Source of the DNA: Methanosaeta sp. PtaU1.Bin112
Lineage (GTDB): Archaea; Halobacteriota; Methanosarcinia; Methanotrichales; Methanotrichaceae
DNA: 64,000 nucleotides
Assembly (NCBI GenBank): GCA_002067705.1
Contig: MVRL01000146.1
Location: forward strand, 29,893-93,892
Direction of reading: 5' to 3'
How positions within the stretch are numbered: position 1 is the stretch's first letter; each line of letters starts with the position of its first letter. Of this stretch, positions 53,517-62,487 are shown one piece after another. Under the pieces are notes generated by a model. It did no database searches. It saw only the letters and a program-made list of their open reading frames with translations, and had not been told where the DNA came from. A program made the translations under genes and the position numbers.

Positions 53517-54065
53517 TTGCATCGAGCCAGGATCATGGACAGCATTCTGAACAGCACAGAGGTCCTGGCCCACTGGACATACTCAGCAGAGGAGGCCGAG
53601 CAGAGTGCCAGGCGCGAATATGAAGATTATCAGGAGAGAAATCGCGCAACATTTCTCGTCATTGGAGGAATGCTCGTTCTTGCTGCCCTGGTTATGATGA
53701 TATTTGCAGGTGATGGCGGCCTCATCACCGGCACATTTCTTCTGGCAGTTACTGTCTTGCTCTTCATCGTCTCCAGGATTGCCCCGAGGATAGCTCTTAA
53801 ATATGCGCTCTCGTCTCCAAAAGAGGCCTATATTGCCGATAATGGGATTATCTATGAGGGTGCAGTCTATCCCTTCCATTCCTTTCTGATGAGAATGGAT
53901 GAAGCAAAATTTCAGGAAACTGAGGGAAAAAAGCCTTCTGTGCTGGTTTTCTCCTTCACCCAGTCGGTCGGATTGTGTATCCGCTCTCCGTTCAGCATTG
54001 AGATACCGGTGCCACGAGGCGAGGAGGACAAGGCCCGCAGGATAGCCAAGCAAGAATCCTTCTAA
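53517..54065 (+). CDS. Membrane protein of unknown function; start unclear
   Basis: 182 residues from TTG 53517. Two membrane helices near residues 43-80 (VIGGMLVLAALVMMIF and TGTFLLAVTVLLFIVS), then a cytoplasmic or outside tail. In the same frame the codons before TTG encode another hydrophobic helix (GYAIAFVSFFLAISAVGVAALFL) with no ATG, GTG or TTG start before it until a stop near 53411. An ATT at about 53437 could be a rare start, or the gene lost its start. The true protein is probably longer by about 30 residues. Confidence 0.5.
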   Translation: MHRARIMDSILNSTEVLAHWTYSAEEAEQSARREYEDYQERNRATFLVIGGMLVLAALVMMIFAGDGGLITGTFLLAVTVLLFIVSRIAPRIALKYALSSPKEAYIADNGIIYEGAVYPFHSFLMRMDEAKFQETEGKKPSVLVFSFTQSVGLCIRSPFSIEIPVPRGEEDKARRIAKQESF

Positions 54066-54226
54066 TCCCTGCAACTGAAATCAAGCAACAATCTTTTATG
54101 TTTTATAATTAATTCTAAATAATGATTCCGCTTATAGTTCGTAGCCTAACGGCTATAACGAAATACCTGCAAAATCTTTATGATAGAAAATGAACTACTT
54201 CCGGACGGTATTTGAGGTGTAATCAA

Positions 54227-55459
54227 ATGAGAATATATGCCAAGCGATCTGATTTGCGGCCATTGCATTTTGGAGCACTGCTTCTTATTCTTATTATAGG
54301 ATGTCTAATTGCCCTCCTAATTCCAGCAGCCTCGGCAGTTGATGGCTCAACGCATAACACCAACACTGCCCCAGCTCTATCAAAAGGCAATAATGCAGGC
54401 AGTGCCGGTGAGGTATTTGATTTCCCTGAGGATCATATCCTGCATAAGCCAGAGGCAATTGTGGACAATATTGAGCTTTTTCTCGAATGGCTGTACTGGA
54501 CCGGTGAATTAAGAGATGCCAACACTGGTGATCTGTATGGATTCCAATATACGCTCTTCAACCAGAACCTGAAGCCGGGATTGGTTGGATACGTTAATCA
54601 TGCTGCTATTAGCGATACTCGAAATAGCCAGCATCCACGCTATCGATATGCAGCTCTCCCGCAGCAGGCTGATATCACCAATGGGACAGATGCTAAAATG
54701 GGACCATACTGGCGCTACGAGGATAATCAAACAACTCTTACCTATTGGGTGGATCTCGACACCTGGAATATTCTGACCTCTGGAAATGTATCCAGCGACG
54801 GCGGACATGGACAGAACCTTTCTCTCAATCTGACCATAGCGAACGAAAATGCAGATTATTACATTCACAGGCAGAATGGATTGAGCGACCAGGGCATTTG
54901 CCTGGATGTAGGTTCGGAACCCTTGGCAGGAAAATCCTATTATTATTCTCATCCATCGATGACTACAAAGGGATCGATTTCGCTGGACGGACGGAACATT
55001 GATGTTCAAGGGTCCAGCTGGTTTGACCATCAATGGGGTGGATTTGGGAAATGCTATTCTGCATGGGATTGGTTCAGCCTGCGCCTCGATGACGGCAGCT
55101 TTGTCATGCTGTACAATCTCAAAGATCCTTCCCTAAATGACCTTCCCGATCAACGCGGTCTGAGCTATATCGATCGCAACGGAAAAATCGAGTGGTGGTA
55201 CGGAGAAGAGGCAGCAAACTTGACTGCAAACAGATGGTGGGAATCCGATCTTTTCGGTTTCAGATATCCTTTGGACTGGACTATCGATACTCCCATAGGC
55301 AAACTCGCCTTGCAGCCCTATTTTGATGAGCAGACCATGAACGTCGCCCCAGGCGAGGTAAAGTACTGGGAAGGAATAATCCGGGTTCGTGAAGGAGATC
55401 TAAACGGAAAGCAGATTGGCATAGGCTACATGGAATTAGCTGGTTATGCACCGATCTGA
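54227..55459 (+). CDS. CrtC/AttH-like lipocalin-fold protein (hydroxyneurosporene synthase-like), exported
   Basis: 410 residues from ATG 54227 (MRIYAKRSDL), with GGTG nine bases before it. Signal segment about 14-37. The rest resembles the PF07143/AttH group: DFPEDHILHKPEAIVDNIELFLEWLYWTGELRDANTGDLYGFQYTLF near 67-115 and QGSSWFDHQWGGFG near 272, the hallmark of carotenoid 1,2-hydratase relatives. These proteins bind hydrophobic substrates; methanogens do not make carotenoids as far as known, so a lipid role is more likely. Flanked by other exported genes. Confidence 0.65.
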   Translation: MRIYAKRSDLRPLHFGALLLILIIGCLIALLIPAASAVDGSTHNTNTAPALSKGNNAGSAGEVFDFPEDHILHKPEAIVDNIELFLEWLYWTGELRDANTGDLYGFQYTLFNQNLKPGLVGYVNHAAISDTRNSQHPRYRYAALPQQADITNGTDAKMGPYWRYEDNQTTLTYWVDLDTWNILTSGNVSSDGGHGQNLSLNLTIANENADYYIHRQNGLSDQGICLDVGSEPLAGKSYYYSHPSMTTKGSISLDGRNIDVQGSSWFDHQWGGFGKCYSAWDWFSLRLDDGSFVMLYNLKDPSLNDLPDQRGLSYIDRNGKIEWWYGEEAANLTANRWWESDLFGFRYPLDWTIDTPIGKLALQPYFDEQTMNVAPGEVKYWEGIIRVREGDLNGKQIGIGYMELAGYAPI

Positions 55460-55600
55460 ATCGGAGACGACTCAAACGGCTTAACATGAGTCTGAGATCG
55501 CAAAATTCGACTTAAAATGTGCGGCAAGAGAGACACCTTGTCTCTTGATGCCATTTTCTTATCTACTCGATGTTTTCTTATTTTTTGGATCATCGTGGAG

Positions 55601-55957
55601 CTACCAAGACCACCAGTAACCGCCATAGTAGGCATAGGGATACCAATAATAGCGGTAAGAGTAGGGATAGTATCCGTACCGATAATAGTATGGATACCAG
55701 ACACCACTGGGATAGTAGTAATATCTAGATGGCCTATAGGTCTTCCCTTGATAATTGTAATACGAGAAGACATCCCCTTCCCAACCCCGCACCCCCCATG
55801 CGGTGGCGAGATAATCCTGGGGAGCATATCCGCTGTCGGCTGCCCAGTTGGGGAAACGCCAGACCTGATCCGTATCAGGATCTGGTTGAGCCAGAGAGAT
55901 TGGCACTAACAGCAATAGTGCCGGCAATAACATTAGAGCTACAGATTTCCTGTTCAT
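55601..55957 (-). CDS. Exported tyrosine-rich low-complexity protein
   Basis: 118 residues from ATG 55957 (MNRKSVALML), with GGTGA before it. Signal peptide about residues 5-23 (ending ISLAQP). A short ordinary part (PDTDQVWRFPNWAADSGYAPQDYLAT) is followed by a tail in which 21 of the last 45 residues are Tyr and most others are Trp, Pro or Gly. Such tails can drive assembly or cross-linking in a cell surface layer. Homologues not recognised. Confidence 0.55.
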   Translation of the reverse strand: MNRKSVALMLLPALLLLVPISLAQPDPDTDQVWRFPNWAADSGYAPQDYLATAWGVRGWEGDVFSYYNYQGKTYRPSRYYYYPSGVWYPYYYRYGYYPYSYRYYWYPYAYYGGYWWSW

Positions 55958-56062
55958 GTTGACTTCACCCAAAATAGAATATGCACCTGTTAGCTATTAA
56001 AGATATTCAATCGATTCCTGGGATCTTTCCCAGCCCGGTCCTGGAATTATTATCAGCTTTGG

Positions 56063-56560
56063 CTATCCTTTTTTGCTGGATTTGGCCGGTGATTTTGCTG
56101 CCTGGGAAAAAACGTTTTGCGTGGCAGTTACATTATAAAACGTCCTGATCCGCCCGGTGGGATAGACTACTGAGAAACGAGCAATGCTCTCTTTCAGGGG
56201 CTGGTCCTTGCTGCCGAAAGGAATGGAGTCAAAAAGATAGTAACCGCTATTATATTTGCCAGCGCCCATTACCAGCAGAGTCGCCCCTTCAGTGTCCGCC
56301 TTTACGAGCATGACATCCCTGTATCCCCCCAAAAAAGATAGCAGCTCTGGCTCCAGATATCTGCATCCCAGAGCGGAGACATAAAAACAGGTAAAAGTAT
56401 CCAGAGTATAATTCAGCTCAAAAGTGGCATTGCTACCATCCAGACGCATGGTCACCTCCTTTATGTCGATAGATCCGCTGCCGAGAGCAGAACTGATGGA
56501 TGAAGCGCTCAGAATGAGAAAAACAAAAAGAGCTGCTATGGGTCGCGCTATGGATCGCAT
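56063..56560 (-). CDS. Exported protein of unknown function
   Basis: 165 residues. Signal segment about residues 6-25 (ending SALGSG). The mature part is a likely beta-rich domain with strands such as IDIKEVTMRLDGSNATFELNYTLDT and ATLLVMGAGKYNSGYYLFDSIPF, ending in a Lys-rich tail. Starts three bases after the stop of the small Zn-ribbon membrane gene on the same strand, so the two are probably co-transcribed. Confidence 0.5.
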   Translation of the reverse strand: MRSIARPIAALFVFLILSASSISSALGSGSIDIKEVTMRLDGSNATFELNYTLDTFTCFYVSALGCRYLEPELLSFLGGYRDVMLVKADTEGATLLVMGAGKYNSGYYLFDSIPFGSKDQPLKESIARFSVVYPTGRIRTFYNVTATQNVFSQAAKSPAKSSKKG

Positions 56561-56563
56561 CGT

Positions 56564-56758
56564 TCACCCAAACATCTTAAGGATCGACGGCAGAAATAAG
56601 ATCAATCCCATAATGGCAAGAAATGCTAGAAATAAGAGCTGCTGCTTTCTCTGAGCCGATTTGAACTTCGACTCGCATAGCTCGTCGCAGAAGTTTTCTT
56701 CAGGGCGCACGGCATTGCCGCAGACCATGCAGTGTTTATGCGGCACAATTTCTGTCAT
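56564..56758 (-). CDS. DUF2116-type Zn-ribbon membrane protein
   Basis: 64 residues. The Zn-ribbon HKHCMVCGNAVRPEENFCDELCESKF (four Cys in CxxC...CxxxC) is the archaeal DUF2116 pattern, followed by a single membrane helix LLFLAFLAIMGLILFLP. Probably a small membrane adapter. It precedes the secreted gene on the same strand. Confidence 0.7.
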   Translation of the reverse strand: MTEIVPHKHCMVCGNAVRPEENFCDELCESKFKSAQRKQQLLFLAFLAIMGLILFLPSILKMFG

Positions 56759-56948
56759 CGTATCACCATTAGTCGCTTTAGAAGATAGAGTAAATAAGGT
56801 TTTGCCTTGACACCATCACCTCCTGGATATATCACTTCCAAAATAATATTATTATTACAAACATACAGTTTGATTTTTTTAAAAGCTATTCGAAGTTCAA
56901 TCGCGAAAAAATCCGAGTTTCATTTTTCCACTGGAAATTAAGGGGTTA

Positions 56949-58994
56949 ATGGCGAGAACTTCCTCGCCCGGATTTTGCATTAACTATAAGAGGATACAGG
57001 CAAAATTACCACTCATGCTCAGAATTCCAATGCTCATCTTCATGGCTTTGCTCATCTGGCTTATGCCCATCGATGGAGCAAGAACATATATCGTTGACGA
57101 CAGCGACTTTGCCAATTATCAAACCATTCAGGAGGCTATTGATGCCGCCAGCAATGGAGATACCATATACATCAAGCCTGGTGAATATAATGAAGAGGTA
57201 ACCCTGAACAAGAGCTTGACCCTGATGCCCCTCACCGGGGAGACAGAGCCTATAATCCTCAAAGGGGATGGCCTGCAAGCGGGAATTACAATAGCCGCAG
57301 AGGGCTGCTCTTTGCAGGGCCTGACCATACAGGACTTTTCCGGACCAGCAATATATATACAATCTGACAGAAATACCATTAAGAAAAATGTGCTCAAAAA
57401 CTGCAATCCCACCGTACTGATACGAGGCTCAAATGAAAATGTCATTGCCGAAAATTCAATGTTGAACAGTCAGGGAGCAGTGGCCATCTGGGAAAACGCA
57501 ACCAATAACGTTGTTTCAGAAAACGATATCGTTGGATGCAATCTTTCCATCGTGGTGAGGGAAGCCGCTGTGAATAGAATCCTGAACAATAAGATATCCG
57601 ACGTCTATTGGGGGATGTGGCTTGACCATGCCGAGAGCTGCCAAATTAAGAGCAATGATATACAGAGCAAGAGATATGGCATGTGGATTCTCAACAGCAG
57701 CAACAATGCCCTCCTCCAAAACAGGATCCGCATCAGAAGCTCTGCCACAGATATCACACAGGGAATAAATCTCGCGAACGCCAGTGAGACCACATTGCAT
57801 GGCAATGAGATCAATGACGCGACCTACGGCGTGATCATCGTCAGCAGTATGAACGGCGAGCTGATGGATAATGCGATCCTTCGCTGCACGAATGCCATTT
57901 ACATTAGAGACGCCGACCTGCTTGGGATAAGAAATAATAGTATTATCTCCACAGGATGCGGCATAAGCATGGGAAATTCAAGCAAGAACTCCTTTGATCA
58001 TAACAAGATCGAAGAAGGCACCGTTGGCCTCGACATGGGCCGGTGCGAGCAGAACAATTTCTCTTATAACCGCATCTCCGGCATGACGGACACCGCGATA
58101 CAGATCTCTTCCTCTAATGATAACCTAATCTCTTCCAATCAGATAGAAAACTGCTCCAAGGGGCTGATCCTGCTGGATTCATCAGAAAACAGTCTATCTG
58201 CCAATCGTTTCCAGAATGTAGAGTGGAGCCTTTACACCGAAGCTGAGACAAGGGAGGGCTTTAATAATTCCATTGATGAATCCAATGTTGTCGATTCCCT
58301 CCCCATAGTCTATCTCTTCGAAAATCTTGGAGGACAGATTCAGGATAGATATCTCGCTCATCTTACACTGGCATACTGCGAAAATGTCACAGTAAGGAAC
58401 ATTGCCATCACCAACGATGCCCTCTTCCTATTCGATTCGAATAACAACAATATACTGGAGAACAACATCTCTGAAAGATTCGGAATGCGTCTTGTGCAAT
58501 CCGATGGGAATCAGATATCAAGCAATCTCCTGTTTGGCAACAAATTCAGCGGGATGTTCCTCTACGCCTCTGACGGCAACCAGATTGCAGGAAATAATGC
58601 CTCGCGAAATAATCAGAACGGCATCTCGCTTCTCTCCTGCAACGAGAACACCATCAGTGGCAATGCAGTTGATGCAAATGCTGCCACTGGTATATGGCTA
58701 AATCTCTCCAATGATAACCAGATATATCAGAATAACATCAGCAACAGTCCGATGGGCCTGCAGGTAATGCATTGCACCGGAAACAGAATATACCACAATA
58801 ACTTCCTGAGCAATGAGGAGCATTCTCAAGATATCGGCGGTCTCAATAGCTGGGACGAGGGCAATGTCACGGGCGGCAATTACTGGATGGACCATGTAGC
58901 CAAAGGCAATCCCAGTGAGAATTGGCCAAGGATGATCAAAGGCGGAAGCATGCTGGACAATTTCCCCTTCCAGGATGAGAGCGGCTGGCAATGA
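56949..58994 (+). CDS. Exported NosD-like right-handed beta-helix protein
   Basis: 681 residues. Signal/anchor about residues 20-43. The start of the beta-helix is typical: YIVDDSDFANYQTIQEAIDAASNGDTIYIKPGEYNEEV, then repeated units of about 22-24 residues with the N-x-I/V-x-x-N pattern (e.g. NTIKKNVLKNCN, NEIND, SSNDNLISSNQIENCSKG, NQIAGNNASRNNQNGI) across 140-660, the parallel beta-helix (PbH1/NosD) of surface proteins. Two extended halves are joined near 440. Binds polysaccharide or metal in relatives; the substrate here is unknown. Confidence 0.75.
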   Translation: MARTSSPGFCINYKRIQAKLPLMLRIPMLIFMALLIWLMPIDGARTYIVDDSDFANYQTIQEAIDAASNGDTIYIKPGEYNEEVTLNKSLTLMPLTGETEPIILKGDGLQAGITIAAEGCSLQGLTIQDFSGPAIYIQSDRNTIKKNVLKNCNPTVLIRGSNENVIAENSMLNSQGAVAIWENATNNVVSENDIVGCNLSIVVREAAVNRILNNKISDVYWGMWLDHAESCQIKSNDIQSKRYGMWILNSSNNALLQNRIRIRSSATDITQGINLANASETTLHGNEINDATYGVIIVSSMNGELMDNAILRCTNAIYIRDADLLGIRNNSIISTGCGISMGNSSKNSFDHNKIEEGTVGLDMGRCEQNNFSYNRISGMTDTAIQISSSNDNLISSNQIENCSKGLILLDSSENSLSANRFQNVEWSLYTEAETREGFNNSIDESNVVDSLPIVYLFENLGGQIQDRYLAHLTLAYCENVTVRNIAITNDALFLFDSNNNNILENNISERFGMRLVQSDGNQISSNLLFGNKFSGMFLYASDGNQIAGNNASRNNQNGISLLSCNENTISGNAVDANAATGIWLNLSNDNQIYQNNISNSPMGLQVMHCTGNRIYHNNFLSNEEHSQDIGGLNSWDEGNVTGGNYWMDHVAKGNPSENWPRMIKGGSMLDNFPFQDESGWQ

Positions 58995-59070
58995 GCAGCT
59001 GACTCTCAAAACCGCAATACTTAAGATGATGAAGAGATGAAGAACAATATAATTCAGATAGGAGTTAGAT

Positions 59071-59244
59071 ATGGCAAAGAAAAAGAATGAAGGCAGCGGT
59101 CTTCAGTCATCAGCAGGCCTCATGAGGTACTTTGAGGCAGATGATACTGCAATTAAGCTTGATCCTAAGATGGTGCTGGGTGCCTGCATAGGTGCAGGCG
59201 TAGTAGTATTGGGACTAAATATCGCCTTTGGCCTCTGGCCTTAG
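59071..59244 (+). CDS. secG: Preprotein translocase subunit SecG (Sec61-beta)
   Basis: 57 residues. MAKKKNEGSGLQSSAGLMRYFEAD is the archaeal Sec61-beta opening, with the GLMRYF...DP box, followed by a single membrane helix MVLGACIGAGVVVLGLNIAFGLW at the end. GGAG at 59061-59064 precedes ATG. It assists the SecYE channel that exports the many signal-peptide proteins of this window. Confidence 0.87.
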   Translation: MAKKKNEGSGLQSSAGLMRYFEADDTAIKLDPKMVLGACIGAGVVVLGLNIAFGLWP

Positions 59245-59312
59245 GCTATAATCTATTTTATATTTAGCAATATATTTAGCGGCAATCTCAGATATCGCGA
59301 CAATCTCAGATA

Positions 59313-59930
59313 TCATTTCAGTTGCAGGACATCAACGGAATTGATAAATCGTTCTGTAACTTCCTGTTCATAAGTCGACAGGATCAGTCCTACTGCTGTG
59401 GATTCCAGAATGCCTCCCGGTCGATCCAGATGGTATTCAATGGGATATACGGCAACGTAGACCGGCTCATTCGTAGGGCACTTCAGGCCGCTGCCAAATA
59501 TCCCTGATCGTCCATCTATCACCCTTTCAGCTATGCGGATGTCTTTGCATACTTTGGATTTTTCCATTGTGCCATTGGCAAGTTCCATCAAGCTGGATTG
59601 GCTGATCAGAGATGCATCCTTCTTGGAGTACATTATGACCGAGATCTTCAAGATCCTGGATTTATCCGATGCCGACTCCAGCGTTACTGCATCAGTTGCG
59701 ATGGCGACTTTTCCGGAAGTGCTGTCTCCATGCGAGACGCTGCTTCTGTATTCGTCCATATCCGACCAATTGAAGGTGATCCTCCACTTGCCGCAATCCT
59801 CAGAGACGGATGTGACAGATAAATCATCTACCATAGATCCATGTCCTTGAATAGCGAGCAAGAGTGCCAGACCGACTATCAGCCAGAAAAAAATAGACGG
59901 AAAGAAATGCCTGCTTCTCACCTTTAACAC
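59313..59930 (-). CDS. Exported protein of unknown function
   Basis: 205 residues, starting at GTG 59930 directly after the stop of the gene upstream (no spacing), so the two are coupled. Signal segment about residues 10-30. The mature part is beta-rich with two cysteines in a CKDIRIAERV segment and CPTNEPVYVAVYPIEYHLD near 155. No family recognised. Confidence 0.5.
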   Translation of the reverse strand: MLKVRSRHFFPSIFFWLIVGLALLLAIQGHGSMVDDLSVTSVSEDCGKWRITFNWSDMDEYRSSVSHGDSTSGKVAIATDAVTLESASDKSRILKISVIMYSKKDASLISQSSLMELANGTMEKSKVCKDIRIAERVIDGRSGIFGSGLKCPTNEPVYVAVYPIEYHLDRPGGILESTAVGLILSTYEQEVTERFINSVDVLQLK

Positions 59931-60584
59931 CTACAATGAGGCCATCCTGGGCAATATGTCCGGATTAATCCCCTTGGCCAGCTGTGTAACATCCTTGAAT
60001 CGGCTGTCGCTTTGCGTCTGAGCAGCCTTCTTGCCCTCTTCGCTCGCGGGCGGTTCGTTCTTTTGAACGGCAGTCGTCTGCTCAGTTTCATTTGCCGCTA
60101 CCTGAGCTGCTGCTACTGAGGCTGAGCTATAGCCGGATATGTTCGGGCTGATCATCTCGGCTGCGAAATAGCCCTTTCTGGCCATCCCATTGCTGTCCGA
60201 TTCGACGAAGAATCCCTTCATCGTCTCGCCTTGCAGGGCAGCGTTGATGCAAATGGATGCCAGGGCATCGCTGCGCAGAGCGGCTAATGATAGGGATACC
60301 TCGCTATCCGAAATGGATCCTGCCACAGCTGCATTCCAGGGATCGTCGCCTTCGTACTTAGCCAGGCCGAATAGAGATTGATCTGATTGGTTTACAGCTA
60401 TGATGATCTCCTTTTCACCTAAGGATGCTTTCCATATCCCTTGCGCGATGGCTGAGTCAGCTGATGCGTCATCTAAGGCTGGCGCGCTATTTTCGCGGGT
60501 GACATTTTGAGCCGCTGCTGAGGATACGAATGCAGAAAAAATTAAGATAAGAATTGCCGCTAAACCAAAATTTCTAACCATCAA
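59931..60584 (-). CDS. Exported protein of unknown function
   Basis: 217 residues. Signal segment about 5-25 (ending SSAAAQ). A beta domain with IWKASLGEKEIIIAVNQSDQSLFGLAKYEGDDPW and FFVESDSNGMARKGYFAAEMISPN follows, then a Thr/Gln/Ala-rich and charged tail (about 160-217). No family recognised. First gene of a two-gene unit; its promoter would lie just right of 60584. Confidence 0.5.
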   Translation of the reverse strand: MMVRNFGLAAILILIFSAFVSSAAAQNVTRENSAPALDDASADSAIAQGIWKASLGEKEIIIAVNQSDQSLFGLAKYEGDDPWNAAVAGSISDSEVSLSLAALRSDALASICINAALQGETMKGFFVESDSNGMARKGYFAAEMISPNISGYSSASVAAAQVAANETEQTTAVQKNEPPASEEGKKAAQTQSDSRFKDVTQLAKGINPDILPRMASL

Positions 60585-60733
60585 GGCCCAAACCTCCTGA
60601 TTTGCTTATTTGAACCTGTCTCATTACTCCTCAATCATTAATATAGATTGCCGAAAGCCCGAAGACTGCAGGATGCTTGCATGCCATAGACGGACCCTTG
60701 TGCAGCTATATCGATCCTCAGCAATCCCACAAC

Positions 60734-60743
60734 CTAAATATAT
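60734..60743 (+). promoter_or_regulatory. TATA box for the SDH/ClpP-fold protease gene
   Basis: CTAAATATAT, about 28 bases before the ATG at 60766, so the transcript would start almost at the ATG. Confidence 0.45.
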
Positions 60744-60765
60744 GAACGGAACTAAATGTTAAGAG

Positions 60766-61635
60766 ATGGACCTAATTCAATCCCAGGTAGGCGGAGATAC
60801 AGCAAGTGCATTTCTCAACAATATCTGGTTTATCTTATTCATATTTCTCTTCCTGGTTCCCATGATGCAGAGATACTATCTGCAGATGGCAAGAAAGAGC
60901 GTCCTGGGAAAGCTGGGCAAAGCGCGAGGCACGCAGGTCATAACGCTCATCCATCGCCAGGAGACCATAAGCTTTCTTGGCATCCCGCTCGCCCGCTACA
61001 TAGATATAGATGACAGCGAGCGAGTCTTGAGGGCCATTCGCGCGGCGCAGAAGGATGTGCCCATCGACATCATTCTTCATACCCCGGGAGGGCTGGCTCT
61101 GGCTGCCACGCAGATTGCCATGGCGCTAAAGGCCCATCCTGCCAATAAGACGGTAATCGTACCCCATTATGCCATGAGCGGCGGAACCCTCATTGCTTTT
61201 GCCGCCGACAGCATAATCATGGACCCGCATGCCGCCCTGGGTCCTGTTGATCCGCAACTGGGGGATGCACAGGGCAGCTATCCTGCGACATCGCTTCTCG
61301 AGGTCGTCGGCAAGAAGAAGATCGACGAGATAGATGACAAGACCCTCATCTATGCCGAGGAGGCGAAGAAGGCTATGAGCCAGATGAGAAATCTCCTCAG
61401 GAAGATCCTGGATGGAAAGTGCGGCGGCGAGAAGCTGGAAAGCATAATTGAGGAGTTCGTCTCGGGAAAGTATACCCATGACCACCCATTTATGGCCGAG
61501 CAGGCTCGATCTCTTCTGGGCGAATGCGTGCGGACGGATGTACCTGAAGAGGTCTATGCCCTGATGGATCTGTACCGCATGGAAGCGGGAAGAAGCCGGC
61601 CGGGTGTCGAATATGTGCCACTGATTAAGCATTGA
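60766..61635 (+). CDS. Membrane serine protease, SDH family (ClpP/crotonase fold)
   Basis: 289 residues. An N-terminal membrane helix (about 18-34), then the ClpP-like fold: VPIDIILHTPGGLALAATQIAMAL near 98-121, the nucleophile elbow HYAMSGGTLIAFAADSIIMDPHAALGPVDPQ with Ser near 139, and the C-terminal YTHDHPFMAEQARSLL near 241 with Asp and His, completing the Ser-Asp-His set after which the SDH_sah family (PF01972) is named. It probably degrades membrane or signal-peptide material. Leaderless-type promoter upstream. Confidence 0.8.
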   Translation: MDLIQSQVGGDTASAFLNNIWFILFIFLFLVPMMQRYYLQMARKSVLGKLGKARGTQVITLIHRQETISFLGIPLARYIDIDDSERVLRAIRAAQKDVPIDIILHTPGGLALAATQIAMALKAHPANKTVIVPHYAMSGGTLIAFAADSIIMDPHAALGPVDPQLGDAQGSYPATSLLEVVGKKKIDEIDDKTLIYAEEAKKAMSQMRNLLRKILDGKCGGEKLESIIEEFVSGKYTHDHPFMAEQARSLLGECVRTDVPEEVYALMDLYRMEAGRSRPGVEYVPLIKH

Positions 61636-62043
61636 TCCATTGGCAAGTATATCCTTGAAAGATAGCGCATGCATCTCAGGAATCAGATAAGGAAGAACGA
61701 CAACAATCAATTTTATGAATGCCCTGCAGTTTGCAGCTTAATACTTGTTACCGGCAAACAATAGAGCGGAGGTAGGTTTAAAATAGGGATCCTATTGAGT
61801 GCATTATCTCCTATCAGCAGTCAGGGATATCAAATAGCCCTCACTTCGTCACATTCCGCCATGCTCAGAAGCTGGCGCGAAATAATTTCAGGACTTTACA
61901 GCAATGATTTGCTGAGAAAAGCTTATTATCCTCTGACAATCATTGCTTTAATCAATACATTTAAGACTCTCTACAAAAGAAAAACCATCCCTTATCCGCT
62001 CGTGAGCCAGTAGCTTGCATGCAGGAGATCCAGGAGGAATGAA
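61636..62043. other. Gap without a supported gene
   Basis: About 400 bases between the protease and the ferredoxin genes. A 72-codon frame from TTG at 61795 has weak composition and no ribosome site. A good ribosome site (GGAGG, about 62032) belongs to the ferredoxin gene. Nothing else recognised. Confidence 0.45.
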
Positions 62044-62487
62044 ATGCCGATTTACATCGATATCAGTAAGTGCATTGGCTGTCGCACCTGCGAGGCAGCC
62101 TGCCAGATAGAGCATGAGGGTAATGGACGCCTCAATGTGCATTACGTGGAGGATCTGGCTGCCGTTCCCATCTTCTGCCACCAATGCGAAGCCGCTTGCT
62201 GTGCTACGGTCTGCTTTTCAGGAGCCTTGCGCAAAGATGGGGAGCTGATGATCTTTGATGAGGAAAAATGTACCGGGTGCGGCCTGTGCGCCTTCGCCTG
62301 TCCCTTCGGTGTGGTCTGGGTTGACAGATTCGCCCATAAGTGCGACCTCTGCCGAGACCGGGATGGCGGGCCTGCATGCGTCGCCGCCTGCCCGGCCCAG
62401 GCCCTGTTCGATGACTTTGAAGAGGCAATAAGAAGAGCACGCTCGCGTACTGCTCGAGCATTGGCAACTCCGGGAGGCGTAAGATGA
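62044..62487 (+). CDS. Polyferredoxin, electron-transfer subunit type (four 4Fe-4S clusters)
   Basis: 147 residues. Four cysteine groups as in HycB/CooF/DMSO-reductase B subunits: CIGCRTCEAAC, CHQCEAACCATVC, CTGCGLCAFACPFGV, and CDLCRDRDGGPACVAACP. Carries electrons between an oxidoreductase and its partner. The ATGA overlap couples it to the next ferredoxin. No catalytic partner lies in the window, so the enzyme it serves is unknown. Confidence 0.78.
   Translation: MPIYIDISKCIGCRTCEAACQIEHEGNGRLNVHYVEDLAAVPIFCHQCEAACCATVCFSGALRKDGELMIFDEEKCTGCGLCAFACPFGVVWVDRFAHKCDLCRDRDGGPACVAACPAQALFDDFEEAIRRARSRTARALATPGGVR

Noticed and set aside
61795..62013. A 72-codon plus-strand frame from TTG
   Set aside because: Weak composition and no ribosome site; left as non-coding.
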